Positions 9,641 through 16,738 of a stretch of 64,000 nucleotides of DNA are shown here, piece after piece. The translations under genes and the position numbers were made by a program. Every line of letters begins with the position of its first letter. The stretch's first letter is position 1. The stretch covers positions 3,472,001 through 3,536,000 of the forward strand of contig NZ_JAAGOW010000001.1 of assembly GCF_010499245.1 (NCBI RefSeq), written 5' to 3'. The stretch comes from Variovorax sp. WS11 (GTDB lineage Bacteria; Pseudomonadota; Gammaproteobacteria; Burkholderiales; Burkholderiaceae_C). Under the pieces are notes generated by a model. The model was given only the letters and a program-made list of their open reading frames with translations. It did not search any database and was not told where the DNA came from.

Positions 9641-10432
9641 ATGTCGCAGATGCCCTTGCCCAAGTACCACCAGATCTACCTGGTGCTGCGCGAGCAGCTG
9701 GACGAAGGGCGCTTCGCCGACGGCGTGCCGGGCGAGCTGTCGCTGATGGAGCAGTTCGGCGTTGCGCGCGTCACGGTGCGGCGCGCGCTGGAGCGCCTGT
9801 CGTCCGAAGGCCTGATCTCGCGCAACCCCGGGCGCCGCACCCGCCCGGTGCCGCCGGCCGCGGCGGCCGAGCCGCGCGAGGGAGAAAGCCAGACCCGTGC
9901 CAACCTGCACGGCCTGCTGGAGAACCTGGTCACCATGGGCCTGCGCACGTCGGTCAAGGTGATCGACGTGGCGACCGTGTGTGCCTCCAGCCAGGTGGCC
10001 GAGGCGCTGCATCTCCAGCTGGGTGATGCGGTGCAGAAGGCGGTACGCGTGCGCTCGACGCGCGAGGGGCCGCTGTCGCACATCACCACCTACGTGCCGG
10101 GCGACGTGGGGCGGCGCTTCGGCCGCCGCGAGCTCGCCAAGAAGCCGATCCTGGTGCTGCTGGAGGAGGCCGGCGTCAAGGTCGGCCGCGCGCACCAGAC
10201 CATTTCCGCACGCCTGGCCGACAACGTGCTGGCCGAGCATCTCGAGGTCTCGGTCGGCTCGGCCCTGCTGGCGGTGCGCCGCCTGGTCTACGACCAGGAC
10301 GAGCGGCCCGTGCAGTGGCTGCACGGCTTCTACCGGCCCGACCGCTACGCCTACGAGATGCAGCTGTCCCGCGTGGGCAGCATCGACGCCAAGGTGTGGG
10401 TCAGCAAGGACGTGTCAGCCCCTTTCAACTAA
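9641..10432 (+). CDS. GntR-family regulator, HutC/UTRA type
   Basis: A 263-residue GntR regulator. The N-terminal winged helix is PKYHQIYLVLREQLDEG followed by LSLMEQFGVARVTVRRALER, and the C-terminal UTRA effector domain spans about residues 80-255 with HITTYVPGDVG and PVQWLHGFYRPDRY. ATGs at 9632, 9641 and 9650 are all in frame; the promoter placement favours 9641, close to a leaderless start. It heads the 16-kb catabolic operon and ends 23 bases before livK, so it most likely represses the whole operon until a pathway acid binds the UTRA domain. Confidence 0.9.
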   Translation: MSQMPLPKYHQIYLVLREQLDEGRFADGVPGELSLMEQFGVARVTVRRALERLSSEGLISRNPGRRTRPVPPAAAAEPREGESQTRANLHGLLENLVTMGLRTSVKVIDVATVCASSQVAEALHLQLGDAVQKAVRVRSTREGPLSHITTYVPGDVGRRFGRRELAKKPILVLLEEAGVKVGRAHQTISARLADNVLAEHLEVSVGSALLAVRRLVYDQDERPVQWLHGFYRPDRYAYEMQLSRVGSIDAKVWVSKDVSAPFN

Positions 10433-10455
10433 GCAGAGAGAAAAGGAAAAAGCCC

Positions 10456-11658
10456 ATGCCGAATCGCCGCCGCTTCATGTCGCAGTCCGCCGCGATGGCC
10501 TCCGCCGTCGCCTTCCCGCTCGTGGCCGGCGCGCAGCCGAAGACCGTCAAGGTCGGCGTGCTGCATCCGGTGACCGGGGCGCTCGCCTATTCGGGCCAGC
10601 AATGCCGGCTGGGCGCGCAGCTGGCCATCGAGGACATCAACAAGGCGGGCGGCATCAAGTCGCTGGGCGGCGCGCAGATCGAGGCGCTGCTGGGCGACGC
10701 GCAGTCGCAGCCGCAGGCCGGCACCGCCGAGGTCGAGAAGATGAACGAGGCAGGCGTCGCGGCCATCGTCGGCGCCTACGCCTCCGCGATCTGCCTGGCG
10801 ACCACGCAGGCCGCGGCCAAGTACAACCTGCCGCACGTGGTGGACGTGGGCGTGGCCGACCAGATCGTCGAGCGCGGCCTGAAGAACACCTTCCGCTTCG
10901 GCCCCGGCTACAAGAAGTCCACCGAGGTGGCGATGGCCAACCTGCTGGTGCTCAACAAGGCCGCGGGCAGCCCGGCCAAGACGGTGATGATCATCCACGA
11001 GGAGTCGCTGTTCGGCGCCGGCACCGCGCAGCTGCTGTCGCGCGAGCTGCCGGGCTACGGCTTCGACGTGAAGGAAGTGGTGAAGCACGCCAACCCGACG
11101 CGCGACTTCAACAACATCGTGCTGCGCATGAAGTCGGTCAACCCCGACATCGTGATCCCCGCCAACTACTACAACGAGTACGCGCTGCTGGTGCGCACCA
11201 TGCAGCAGCAGAAGGTGGCGCCCAAGGCCATCTTCTCGGTGCTGGGCGGCGCGGCCTCGAGCTACAAGTTCGTGAAGGAGTTCCCGGACGCGGCCAACGG
11301 CATCATCGACTGCAACCACTGGTTCAACCCGAAGGACAAGCGCTCGCACGAGCTGCGCAAGCGGGTGGAGGCCAAGGGGCAGTTCTTCAGCTACGAGGTG
11401 TTCATGACCTACACCGCGATGTGGCTGCTGGCCGATGCGCTGGAGCGCGCGAAGTCGGCGGAGCGCGCGGCGCTCATCGATGCGCTGGAGAAGAGCAAGT
11501 TCTCCGATCACATGATGCCGTACGGGCCGACGCGCTTCGTCAACGGGCAGAACGAGGGGGCGCAGCCTCTGATGACGCAGGTGGTGAAGAACGACATCAA
11601 GGTGATCATTCCGCGGGACTACCGGGAGGTGGATCCGGTGTTTCCGCTGAAGGCGTGA
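10456..11658 (+). CDS. livK: LIV-type ABC transporter, periplasmic substrate-binding protein
   Basis: A 400-residue type-I binding protein of the leucine/amide family. It has a twin-arginine-like signal (NRRRFM, then a hydrophobic stretch ending AGAQ), after which VKVGVLHPVTGALAYSG and GAQLAIEDIN are standard family marks. Start at ATG 10456, with AAGGA upstream. It feeds the LivHMGF transporter encoded downstream. In this operon the ligand is more likely a carboxylate or amide than leucine. Confidence 0.93.
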   Translation: MPNRRRFMSQSAAMASAVAFPLVAGAQPKTVKVGVLHPVTGALAYSGQQCRLGAQLAIEDINKAGGIKSLGGAQIEALLGDAQSQPQAGTAEVEKMNEAGVAAIVGAYASAICLATTQAAAKYNLPHVVDVGVADQIVERGLKNTFRFGPGYKKSTEVAMANLLVLNKAAGSPAKTVMIIHEESLFGAGTAQLLSRELPGYGFDVKEVVKHANPTRDFNNIVLRMKSVNPDIVIPANYYNEYALLVRTMQQQKVAPKAIFSVLGGAASSYKFVKEFPDAANGIIDCNHWFNPKDKRSHELRKRVEAKGQFFSYEVFMTYTAMWLLADALERAKSAERAALIDALEKSKFSDHMMPYGPTRFVNGQNEGAQPLMTQVVKNDIKVIIPRDYREVDPVFPLKA

Positions 11659-11661
11659 GGA

Positions 11662-12534
11662 ATGCTCGACTTCGGCATCCTCTTCCCCTCCGTGCTCAAC
11701 GGCCTCACGACCGGCGCCGTCTACGCGCTGATCGCGCTCGGCCTCACGCTGATCTACGGCGTGCTGCACATCATCAACTTCGCGCACGGCGCCTGCCTGA
11801 TGCTGGCGCTGTACGCGGTGTACTTCCTCAAGGAGCGCCTGGGCATCGATCCCTATCTCGCGCTGCCCGTCGTGGTGCCCGGCATGTTCGCGCTGGGCTA
11901 CGGCCTGCAGCGCATCGTGATCAACCGCGCCGGCCACGGCAAGGACGAGAACATCCTGCTGGCCACGCTGGGCATCGCGATCGTGATGGAGAACCTGGCG
12001 CTGATCTTCTTCAAGTCCGACACGCGCAATATCGACACGGCCTACTCGCTCAGCACGGTCGCCATCGGCCCCGCGATGATCGCGGTGCCGAAGCTGGTGG
12101 CCTTCGCGGGTGCGCTGGTGGTGTCGGCGCTGCTGTTCTGGATCATGGGCCGCACCGATCTGGGACGCGCCATCCGCGCGGTGGCCAAGGAGAAGGAGGG
12201 CGCCAAGCTGATGGGCATCGACGTCGACCACGTCTACGCCATGAGCTTCGGCATCGGGCTGGCCTGCCTGGGCGCTGCGGCCTGCTTCCTGCTGCCTGCG
12301 TACTACGTGAACCCGCAGGTGGGCGGCGGCTTCGTGCTCGTGGCCTTCACCATCGTCGTGCTGGGCGGCATGGGCAGCTTCGTCGGCGCGCTGGTCGGCG
12401 GCCTGCTGGTGGGCGTGGTGGAGTCGCTGGGCGGGCTGTACCTCGGCGAGTCGCTGGGGCAGATCGGCATCTTCGCGATCTTCATCGGCGTGGTGCTGTT
12501 TCGGCCCGAGGGCATGTTCGGGGCGCGAGCATGA
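11662..12534 (+). CDS. livH: LIV-type ABC transporter permease
   Basis: The 290-residue inner-membrane permease has about eight hydrophobic segments and family marks LNGLTTGAVYALIALGLTLIYGVLHIINF (start region) and LGGMGSFVGALVGG near the C-terminus. It starts 3 bases after livK. Its TGA overlaps the ATG of a 20-codon mini-ORF that leads into livM. Confidence 0.94.
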   Translation: MLDFGILFPSVLNGLTTGAVYALIALGLTLIYGVLHIINFAHGACLMLALYAVYFLKERLGIDPYLALPVVVPGMFALGYGLQRIVINRAGHGKDENILLATLGIAIVMENLALIFFKSDTRNIDTAYSLSTVAIGPAMIAVPKLVAFAGALVVSALLFWIMGRTDLGRAIRAVAKEKEGAKLMGIDVDHVYAMSFGIGLACLGAAACFLLPAYYVNPQVGGGFVLVAFTIVVLGGMGSFVGALVGGLLVGVVESLGGLYLGESLGQIGIFAIFIGVVLFRPEGMFGARA

Positions 12535-12593
12535 GACGCCGGGCCGCTCCCAAGTCGAATAGCACCGCAGCGCGCAGCGCGGAGGTTGCCTAA
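12531..12593 (+). CDS. 20-codon coupling mini-ORF, copy 1 (livH-livM junction)
   Basis: The ATG overlaps the livH stop (ATGA) and the TAA overlaps the livM ATG (TAATG). The peptide is MRRRAAPKSNSTAARSAEVA. A GGAGG ribosome site for livM lies inside its last codons. The DNA CGCCGGGCCGCTCCCAAG and AATAGCACCG recurs just before livF at 15936-15975, so this is a repeated element and not random spacer. It probably relays ribosomes from one liv gene to the next; a function of the peptide itself is unknown. Confidence 0.6.
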   Translation: MRRRAAPKSNSTAARSAEVA

Positions 12594-13579
12594 TGAGTGA
12601 AATCGGCAAGCAAGGCGGGCGCCAGCTCGCGCTGATCGCGCTGTTCGCGGTGCTGGTGGCCTGCGTGCCGCTCTTCACCCGCTCAGGTACGGTGCTCAAT
12701 TTCGTGATGATGGCGCTCTACGCCACCCTGCTGGCGCAGGCCTGGAACATCCTCGGCGGCTTCGGCGGGCAGTTCTCCTTCGGGCATGCGCTCTTCTTCG
12801 GGACCGGGGCCTACATCCAGGCCATTGCGCAGCTGCAGGGCGGCATCAATGCCTGGGCCGCGCTGGCGCTGGCCATCTTAGGCGCCGCGCTGGCCGGCCT
12901 CTTCGTCGGTGCGCTGAGCTTCCGCTACGGGCTCAAGGGCTCGTACTTCGCGCTGGTCACGCTGGCCTTCGCGGAGGTCTTCCGCATCATCGCGCTGTCG
13001 GTGCCCTTCACCGGCGGCGGCGTCGGGCTGATGGTGCCGCTGCGCGAGTCCGCGGCCAACCTGCAGTTCGGCTCGCGCAGCGGCTACCTGTGGCTGGTGC
13101 TGGGCTTCGTGGTCGCCGCGCTGCTCCTGAGCTGGTGGCTGCGCCGCAGCCGCTTCGGCGCCTACCTGCAGGCGGTGCGCGACAACGAGGACGCGGCGCG
13201 CGCGGTGGGGGTCAATCCCTTTCGCATCAAGCTCGCGGCCATCGGCCTGTCGGGCGCCTTCATGGGCGCGGCCGGGGCCTTCTACGTGCAGGTGTTCCAG
13301 TACATCGATCCGGGCATTGCCTATGGCGCCTCCACCTCGGTGGAGGCGCTGGTCGCGGCCATCGTGGGCGGCATGGGCACGCTGTGGGGGCCGGTGCTGG
13401 GCGCGGTGGTGCTGCATGTGCTGGCCGACCTCACGCGCAACCTGTTCGGCGAGCTGCCGGGCATCAACATGGTGATCTACGGCGTGGTGCTGGTGCTGAT
13501 CGTGATCTTCCTGCCGCGCGGCATCGCCGGTCTGGGGCAGTCTGCACGGCAGCTGTGGAAGGGGGGCCGCCATGGCTGA
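12593..13579 (+). CDS. livM: LIV-type ABC transporter permease
   Basis: The 328-residue second permease has about ten hydrophobic segments and the LivM marks AQAWNILGGFGGQFSFGHALFFG and VEALVAAIVGGMGTLWGPVLG. The ATG is fused to the stop of the preceding mini-ORF (TAATG), and the end overlaps livG by 8 bases. It forms the membrane channel with LivH. Confidence 0.94.
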   Translation: MSEIGKQGGRQLALIALFAVLVACVPLFTRSGTVLNFVMMALYATLLAQAWNILGGFGGQFSFGHALFFGTGAYIQAIAQLQGGINAWAALALAILGAALAGLFVGALSFRYGLKGSYFALVTLAFAEVFRIIALSVPFTGGGVGLMVPLRESAANLQFGSRSGYLWLVLGFVVAALLLSWWLRRSRFGAYLQAVRDNEDAARAVGVNPFRIKLAAIGLSGAFMGAAGAFYVQVFQYIDPGIAYGASTSVEALVAAIVGGMGTLWGPVLGAVVLHVLADLTRNLFGELPGINMVIYGVVLVLIVIFLPRGIAGLGQSARQLWKGGRHG

Positions 13580-14339
13580 GCCGCTGCTGCAGCTGTCCGG
13601 CATCTCGCGCTCCTTCGGCGGGCTGAAGGCGGTGCAGGACGTGAGCCTGGCCGTGCCCGAGGGGCGACTGTGTGCGCTGATCGGGCCCAACGGCGCCGGC
13701 AAGACCACGCTGTTCGCGCTGATGTCGGGCTTCCTCAGGCCCGACAGCGGCACGGTGCGCTTCGCCGGCCAGGACATCACCGGGCGCGAGCCGCACCGCA
13801 ACGCGCTGCTGGGCATGACGCGCACCTTCCAGATCGTGAAGCCTTTCGCTGCGCAGACGGTGCGCGAGAACATCGCGGTCGGCGCGCACCTGCACGTGCG
13901 TGGGCGTGCGCAGGCGCTGGCGCAGGCCGAGCACGTGGCGCAATGGGTGGGCCTGGCGTCGCAGCTGGACAAGCCGGCCTCCGACCTCACCGTCGCCGGC
14001 CGCAAGCGCCTGGAGCTGGCGCGCGCGCTCGCCACCCGGCCCCGCCTGCTGCTGCTCGACGAGGTGCTGGCCGGCCTCAATCCGCAGGAGATCGCCGAGA
14101 TGATGCCGGTGGTGCGCGGCATCGCCGACAGCGGCGTGACCGTGCTGATGATCGAGCACGTGATGCAGGCCGTGATGCATCTCGCCGAGCACGTGTGGGT
14201 GCTGGCGCAGGGGCGGCTGATCGCCGAGGGCAATCCGCAGCAGGTCACCTCGAACGAGCAGGTGGTCGAGGCCTATCTGGGCCATGGCACGGCGGCGCGC
14301 CTGCGCAAGGCCAGCGCGCCGGTGGAGGTCGCAGCATGA
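13572..14339 (+). CDS. livG: LIV-type ABC transporter ATPase
   Basis: A 255-residue ATPase with Walker A GPNGAGKTT and Walker B LLLLDEVLAG. The signature, SDLTVAGRKRLELARALA, is the degenerate form usual for LivG. It overlaps livM. Its TGA overlapped an ATG (ATGAG) that began a second copy of the mini-ORF before an IS110 element inserted one base after it. Confidence 0.94.
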   Translation: MAEPLLQLSGISRSFGGLKAVQDVSLAVPEGRLCALIGPNGAGKTTLFALMSGFLRPDSGTVRFAGQDITGREPHRNALLGMTRTFQIVKPFAAQTVRENIAVGAHLHVRGRAQALAQAEHVAQWVGLASQLDKPASDLTVAGRKRLELARALATRPRLLLLDEVLAGLNPQEIAEMMPVVRGIADSGVTVLMIEHVMQAVMHLAEHVWVLAQGRLIAEGNPQQVTSNEQVVEAYLGHGTAARLRKASAPVEVAA

Positions 14340-14350
14340 GACATCCTGTG

Positions 14351-15562
14351 TCAACCCCCAGTTGCGGCGAGGTGGAGCATGGCGGCGGTGTGTCGCTGCA
14401 CGTCGTAGGGCTGGTGGTTCTGCCAAGCGCGCCAGATCACGCGCAGCCAGGCGCGCGCGAGGATGCGGATGGCGTGCGGATGATCACAGCCGCGAGCGCG
14501 GGCCTTTTGATAGACCTGCGCGGCCCAGGCGCTGGCGTGGCGCGAGTTGTCGGCCAGGCAGGTGATGGCGGCGCGCAGGCGATGGTTGCAGGCCCATCGA
14601 AACGCCACTGCCTTGCTTTTGCCGGACTCGTAGGTAATCGGAGTCACGCCGGCTTCGGCGGTGAGACGTTCGACATTGTCGAAGCGCTCGCGCACGCTGC
14701 CGATCTCGGCCAGGATCTGGGCTGCGCAGATGCGTCCGGCGCGCGGGAAGCTCATGATGATCTGGCCATCTTCGCTGGAGGCGACGGCGTGCTCGATACG
14801 GCTGGTCAGCAGGCGGATCTGTTCGACGAGGCGCTCGAGCACGCGCGCGAGGCTGCATGCCAGCTCGCCCTTGGCTTCGATCTCGAGCTCGCCCAATGCG
14901 ACAGCAGCAGCCTGGTGCAGCCGCTGGAGCAATTCCTCGGGCGCGCGGCGGCCGCTGTAAGCGTGCTGGGCACAGAAGGCAGCCATGCGCTTGGGGCCCA
15001 GCCGGCTGGCCGACTCGGGTGTGGGATAGCGCTGGATGAAGGCCAGCGCGATCGGCGAATCCACATCGGCGAACACCTCGGCGGCGCCCGGCCAGAACGA
15101 CTGAAGCAACTCGCGCAGTTGGTTGGCCAGCTGCACGCGGGTGGCGACCAGGTCATCGCGCCCGCGCACCAGGGCGCGCAGGGTGCGGATCTCGTCGCTT
15201 TGGGGCGCGAGCGGCTTGAAGCGATGGCCGTCGGTGCGCAGCAAGTCCGCCAGCAGGTAGGCGTCAGTGGCGTCGCTCTTGCCGCCGTGGCTGCGGTAGC
15301 GCGGCCGAGTGGCCTTCACGACATTGGGATGGATCGGCACCACCTGCAAGCCAGCCTCCAGCAGCGCATCGACCACCAGCCCCGAGGGCCGCTCGATCGC
15401 CACGGCTGTGACGCGCGCGGCCTTCAGGCGCCGGCACAGCTCGGCCAGTCCGGCTGCGTCGTGGCTGACTTCGAATTCGCATCGCACGGTGCCGCGCTCG
15501 TCGACGACGCACACGGCATGGGTTCGGCTGGCCCAATCCAGCCCGGCAAAGTACTTGGTCAT
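14351..15562 (-). CDS. IS110-family DEDD transposase (bridge-RNA recombinase)
   Basis: A 403-residue recombinase. The N-terminal RuvC-like domain shows GLDWASRTHAV (first Asp), VAIERPSG (Glu) and KSDATDAYLLADLLR (paired Asp). The C-terminal Transposase_20 domain has FPRAGRICAAQILAEIG and the TPITYESGKSK region that holds the family's catalytic serine. Start at ATG 15562 with AGGAG 8 bases before it; an in-frame TTG at 15568 is less likely. The gene appears intact, so the element may be active. IS110 recombinases pair donor and target DNA through an element-encoded RNA. Confidence 0.93.
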   Translation of the reverse strand: MTKYFAGLDWASRTHAVCVVDERGTVRCEFEVSHDAAGLAELCRRLKAARVTAVAIERPSGLVVDALLEAGLQVVPIHPNVVKATRPRYRSHGGKSDATDAYLLADLLRTDGHRFKPLAPQSDEIRTLRALVRGRDDLVATRVQLANQLRELLQSFWPGAAEVFADVDSPIALAFIQRYPTPESASRLGPKRMAAFCAQHAYSGRRAPEELLQRLHQAAAVALGELEIEAKGELACSLARVLERLVEQIRLLTSRIEHAVASSEDGQIIMSFPRAGRICAAQILAEIGSVRERFDNVERLTAEAGVTPITYESGKSKAVAFRWACNHRLRAAITCLADNSRHASAWAAQVYQKARARGCDHPHAIRILARAWLRVIWRAWQNHQPYDVQRHTAAMLHLAATGG

Positions 15563-15599
15563 GGACAAACTCCTGCAAGTTGCGGTATGACTTGCCGTG

Positions 15600-15765
15600 T
15601 CGGAAGCCCACGCGGGTCGCTCACTGATAGGCGCTCCTGGCGATCAACCTTGGCGCTACATCCTGTAGCCCGTCTGGGTCTTCCGGCACCTTGGGGGCTG
15701 CAGGTCTCATGCGAGCCTTCGAGAGGCCAGCCGCCGAAGCAGTCAACCCAAGGGCACGGAAGTCG
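15600..15765 (-). ncRNA. Bridge RNA of the IS110 element, target and donor loops readable
   Basis: Read on the minus strand. Loop 1 is enclosed by CUUCCG/CGGAAG (15757-15762, 15680-15685) and CCUUGGG/CCCAAGG (15747-15753, 15689-15695). It holds CGGCGGCU (15729-15736), identical to the left target half plus the CT core, then a small hairpin, then GCAUGAG (15706-15712), complementary to the core plus the right target half. Loop 2 is enclosed by CCCA/UGGG and CGGG/CCCG (15669-15678, 15607-15616). It holds ACAGGAUGU (15658-15666), identical to the element end at 14341-14349, and CAGUGAG (15620-15626), complementary to the core plus the other end (15929-15935). Order and length fit the bridge RNA known for IS621. 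The exact ends are estimated. Confidence 0.85.
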
Positions 15766-15917
15766 CAACGAAACATCTCTCTGCCCAGCCGAGCGCGTCA
15801 ACAAGCAACTCCGCACCGCTGAACACGGGTTGCCCACCGCGGCGTGCGTTCGTCGCAAGCGACGCCCGCCGCCGTGGACAACCCTGCGCAGCACGGTGCG
15901 TAAGCCACGCTTTGAAC

Positions 15918-15933
15918 GGAGGGTAGTCCAGTG
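15918..15933 (+). promoter_or_regulatory. IS-supplied ribosome site and GTG start before livF
   Basis: GGAGGG at 15918-15923, inside the element's end, lies 7 bases before GTG at 15931. That GTG joins the last bases of the IS to the mini-ORF remnant and is in frame with livF. The insertion therefore replaces the lost ATG and coupling with its own initiation signal. Confidence 0.6.
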
Positions 15934-15990
15934 AGCCGCCGGGCCGCTCCCAAGGCGAATAGCACCGTAGCCGAAGGCGAAGGTACTCCC
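15931..15990 (+). CDS. Coupling mini-ORF, copy 2 (in frame with livF)
   Basis: Twenty codons, MSRRAAPKANSTVAEGEGTP, read straight into the livF ATG at 15991. Bases 15936-15975 match copy 1 closely. Before the IS inserted, the ATG at 14336 overlapping the livG stop was its first codon. Unlike copy 1 it has no stop, so LivF may carry this 20-residue leader or may start separately at 15991, where GAAGGT lies 8 bases upstream. Confidence 0.55.
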
Positions 15991-16701
15991 ATGACGGTGC
16001 TGCTCGACATCAAGAGCCTGCGCGGCGGCTACGGCCGCACCGAGGTGCTGCGCGGCGTCGACCTCGAGGTGCGCGCCGGCGAGATGGTGGCGCTGCTGGG
16101 CAGCAACGGCGCCGGCAAGTCCACGCTCAACAAGATGGTCTGCGGCCTCTGCCCGGCGTGGGGCGGCTCGGTGCGCTTCGACGGGCAGGACCTGAGCGGC
16201 GCCCACTACCGCGAGGTGGTGAAGGCCGGGCTGATCCAGGTGCCCGAAGGGCGCAAGGTGTTCCCCAACCTCAGCGTGCTGGAGAACCTGGAGCTCGGCT
16301 CCTTCACCCGCGCCCGCGAGCGCCGCGCGCTCAACCTCGAGCGCGTGTTCGCGATCTTCCCGCGCCTGAAGGAGCGCCTCGCCCAGCAGGCCGGGACCAT
16401 GAGCGGCGGCGAGCAGCAGATGCTCGCCATCGGCCGCGGCCTGATGGCCGAGCCGGTGCTGCTGATCCTCGACGAGCCCTCGCTGGGCCTGTCGCCGCTG
16501 CTGGTGGAAGAGATGTTCTCCCTGATCCGCCAGTTGCGCGACGACGGCCTCGCGGTGCTGCTGGTCGAGCAGAACGTGGGCCAGTCGCTGGAGATCGCCG
16601 ACCGCGCCTATGTGCTGGAGAACGGCAGCGTGCGCTTCTCCGGCGAGCCGCAGGCGCTGCTCGCGAGCGACGAGCTGCGGCGCGCCTACCTGGGACTTTG
16701 A
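15991..16701 (+). CDS. livF: LIV-type ABC transporter ATPase
   Basis: A 236-residue ATPase with Walker A GSNGAGKST, Q-loop region, signature MSGGEQQMLAIGRGLM and Walker B LLILDEPSLGL. VPEGRKVFPNLSVLENL is typical of LivF. The canonical N-terminus is MTVLLDIKSLRGGYG at 15991; an in-frame GTG at 15931 would add a 20-residue leader. It completes the LivKHMGF importer but is separated from livG by the IS110 element, so its expression depends on read-through or a promoter in the insertion. Confidence 0.93.
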   Translation: MTVLLDIKSLRGGYGRTEVLRGVDLEVRAGEMVALLGSNGAGKSTLNKMVCGLCPAWGGSVRFDGQDLSGAHYREVVKAGLIQVPEGRKVFPNLSVLENLELGSFTRARERRALNLERVFAIFPRLKERLAQQAGTMSGGEQQMLAIGRGLMAEPVLLILDEPSLGLSPLLVEEMFSLIRQLRDDGLAVLLVEQNVGQSLEIADRAYVLENGSVRFSGEPQALLASDELRRAYLGL

Positions 16702-16738
16702 GCGCCTTGCGCTCACCAACGAAGAGACAAGGAAAGCC

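Larger units (their letters stand above)
14341..15933 (-). mobile_element. IS110-family element inserted between livG and livF
   Basis: A 1.59-kb element whose transposase runs on the minus strand. On the plus strand the left edge is ACATCCTGT at 14341 and the right edge is GTCCAGTG at 15926-15933. AG flanks both sides (14339-14340 and 15934-15935), the complement of a CT core in transposase orientation. The chromosomal TG before the left AG and the element's own last TG make TGAG at both ends. Non-coding DNA is 10 bases beyond the transposase stop but about 370 bases before its start, the IS110-group layout in which the 5' end makes the bridge RNA. Removing the element restores GCATGAG joined to CCGCCGGG, the mini-ORF start. 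Confidence 0.9.

Noticed and set aside
10429..12699. Very long minus-strand open frame opposite livK-livH
   Set aside because: No domain and low-complexity composition; the plus strand holds clear ABC transporter genes.
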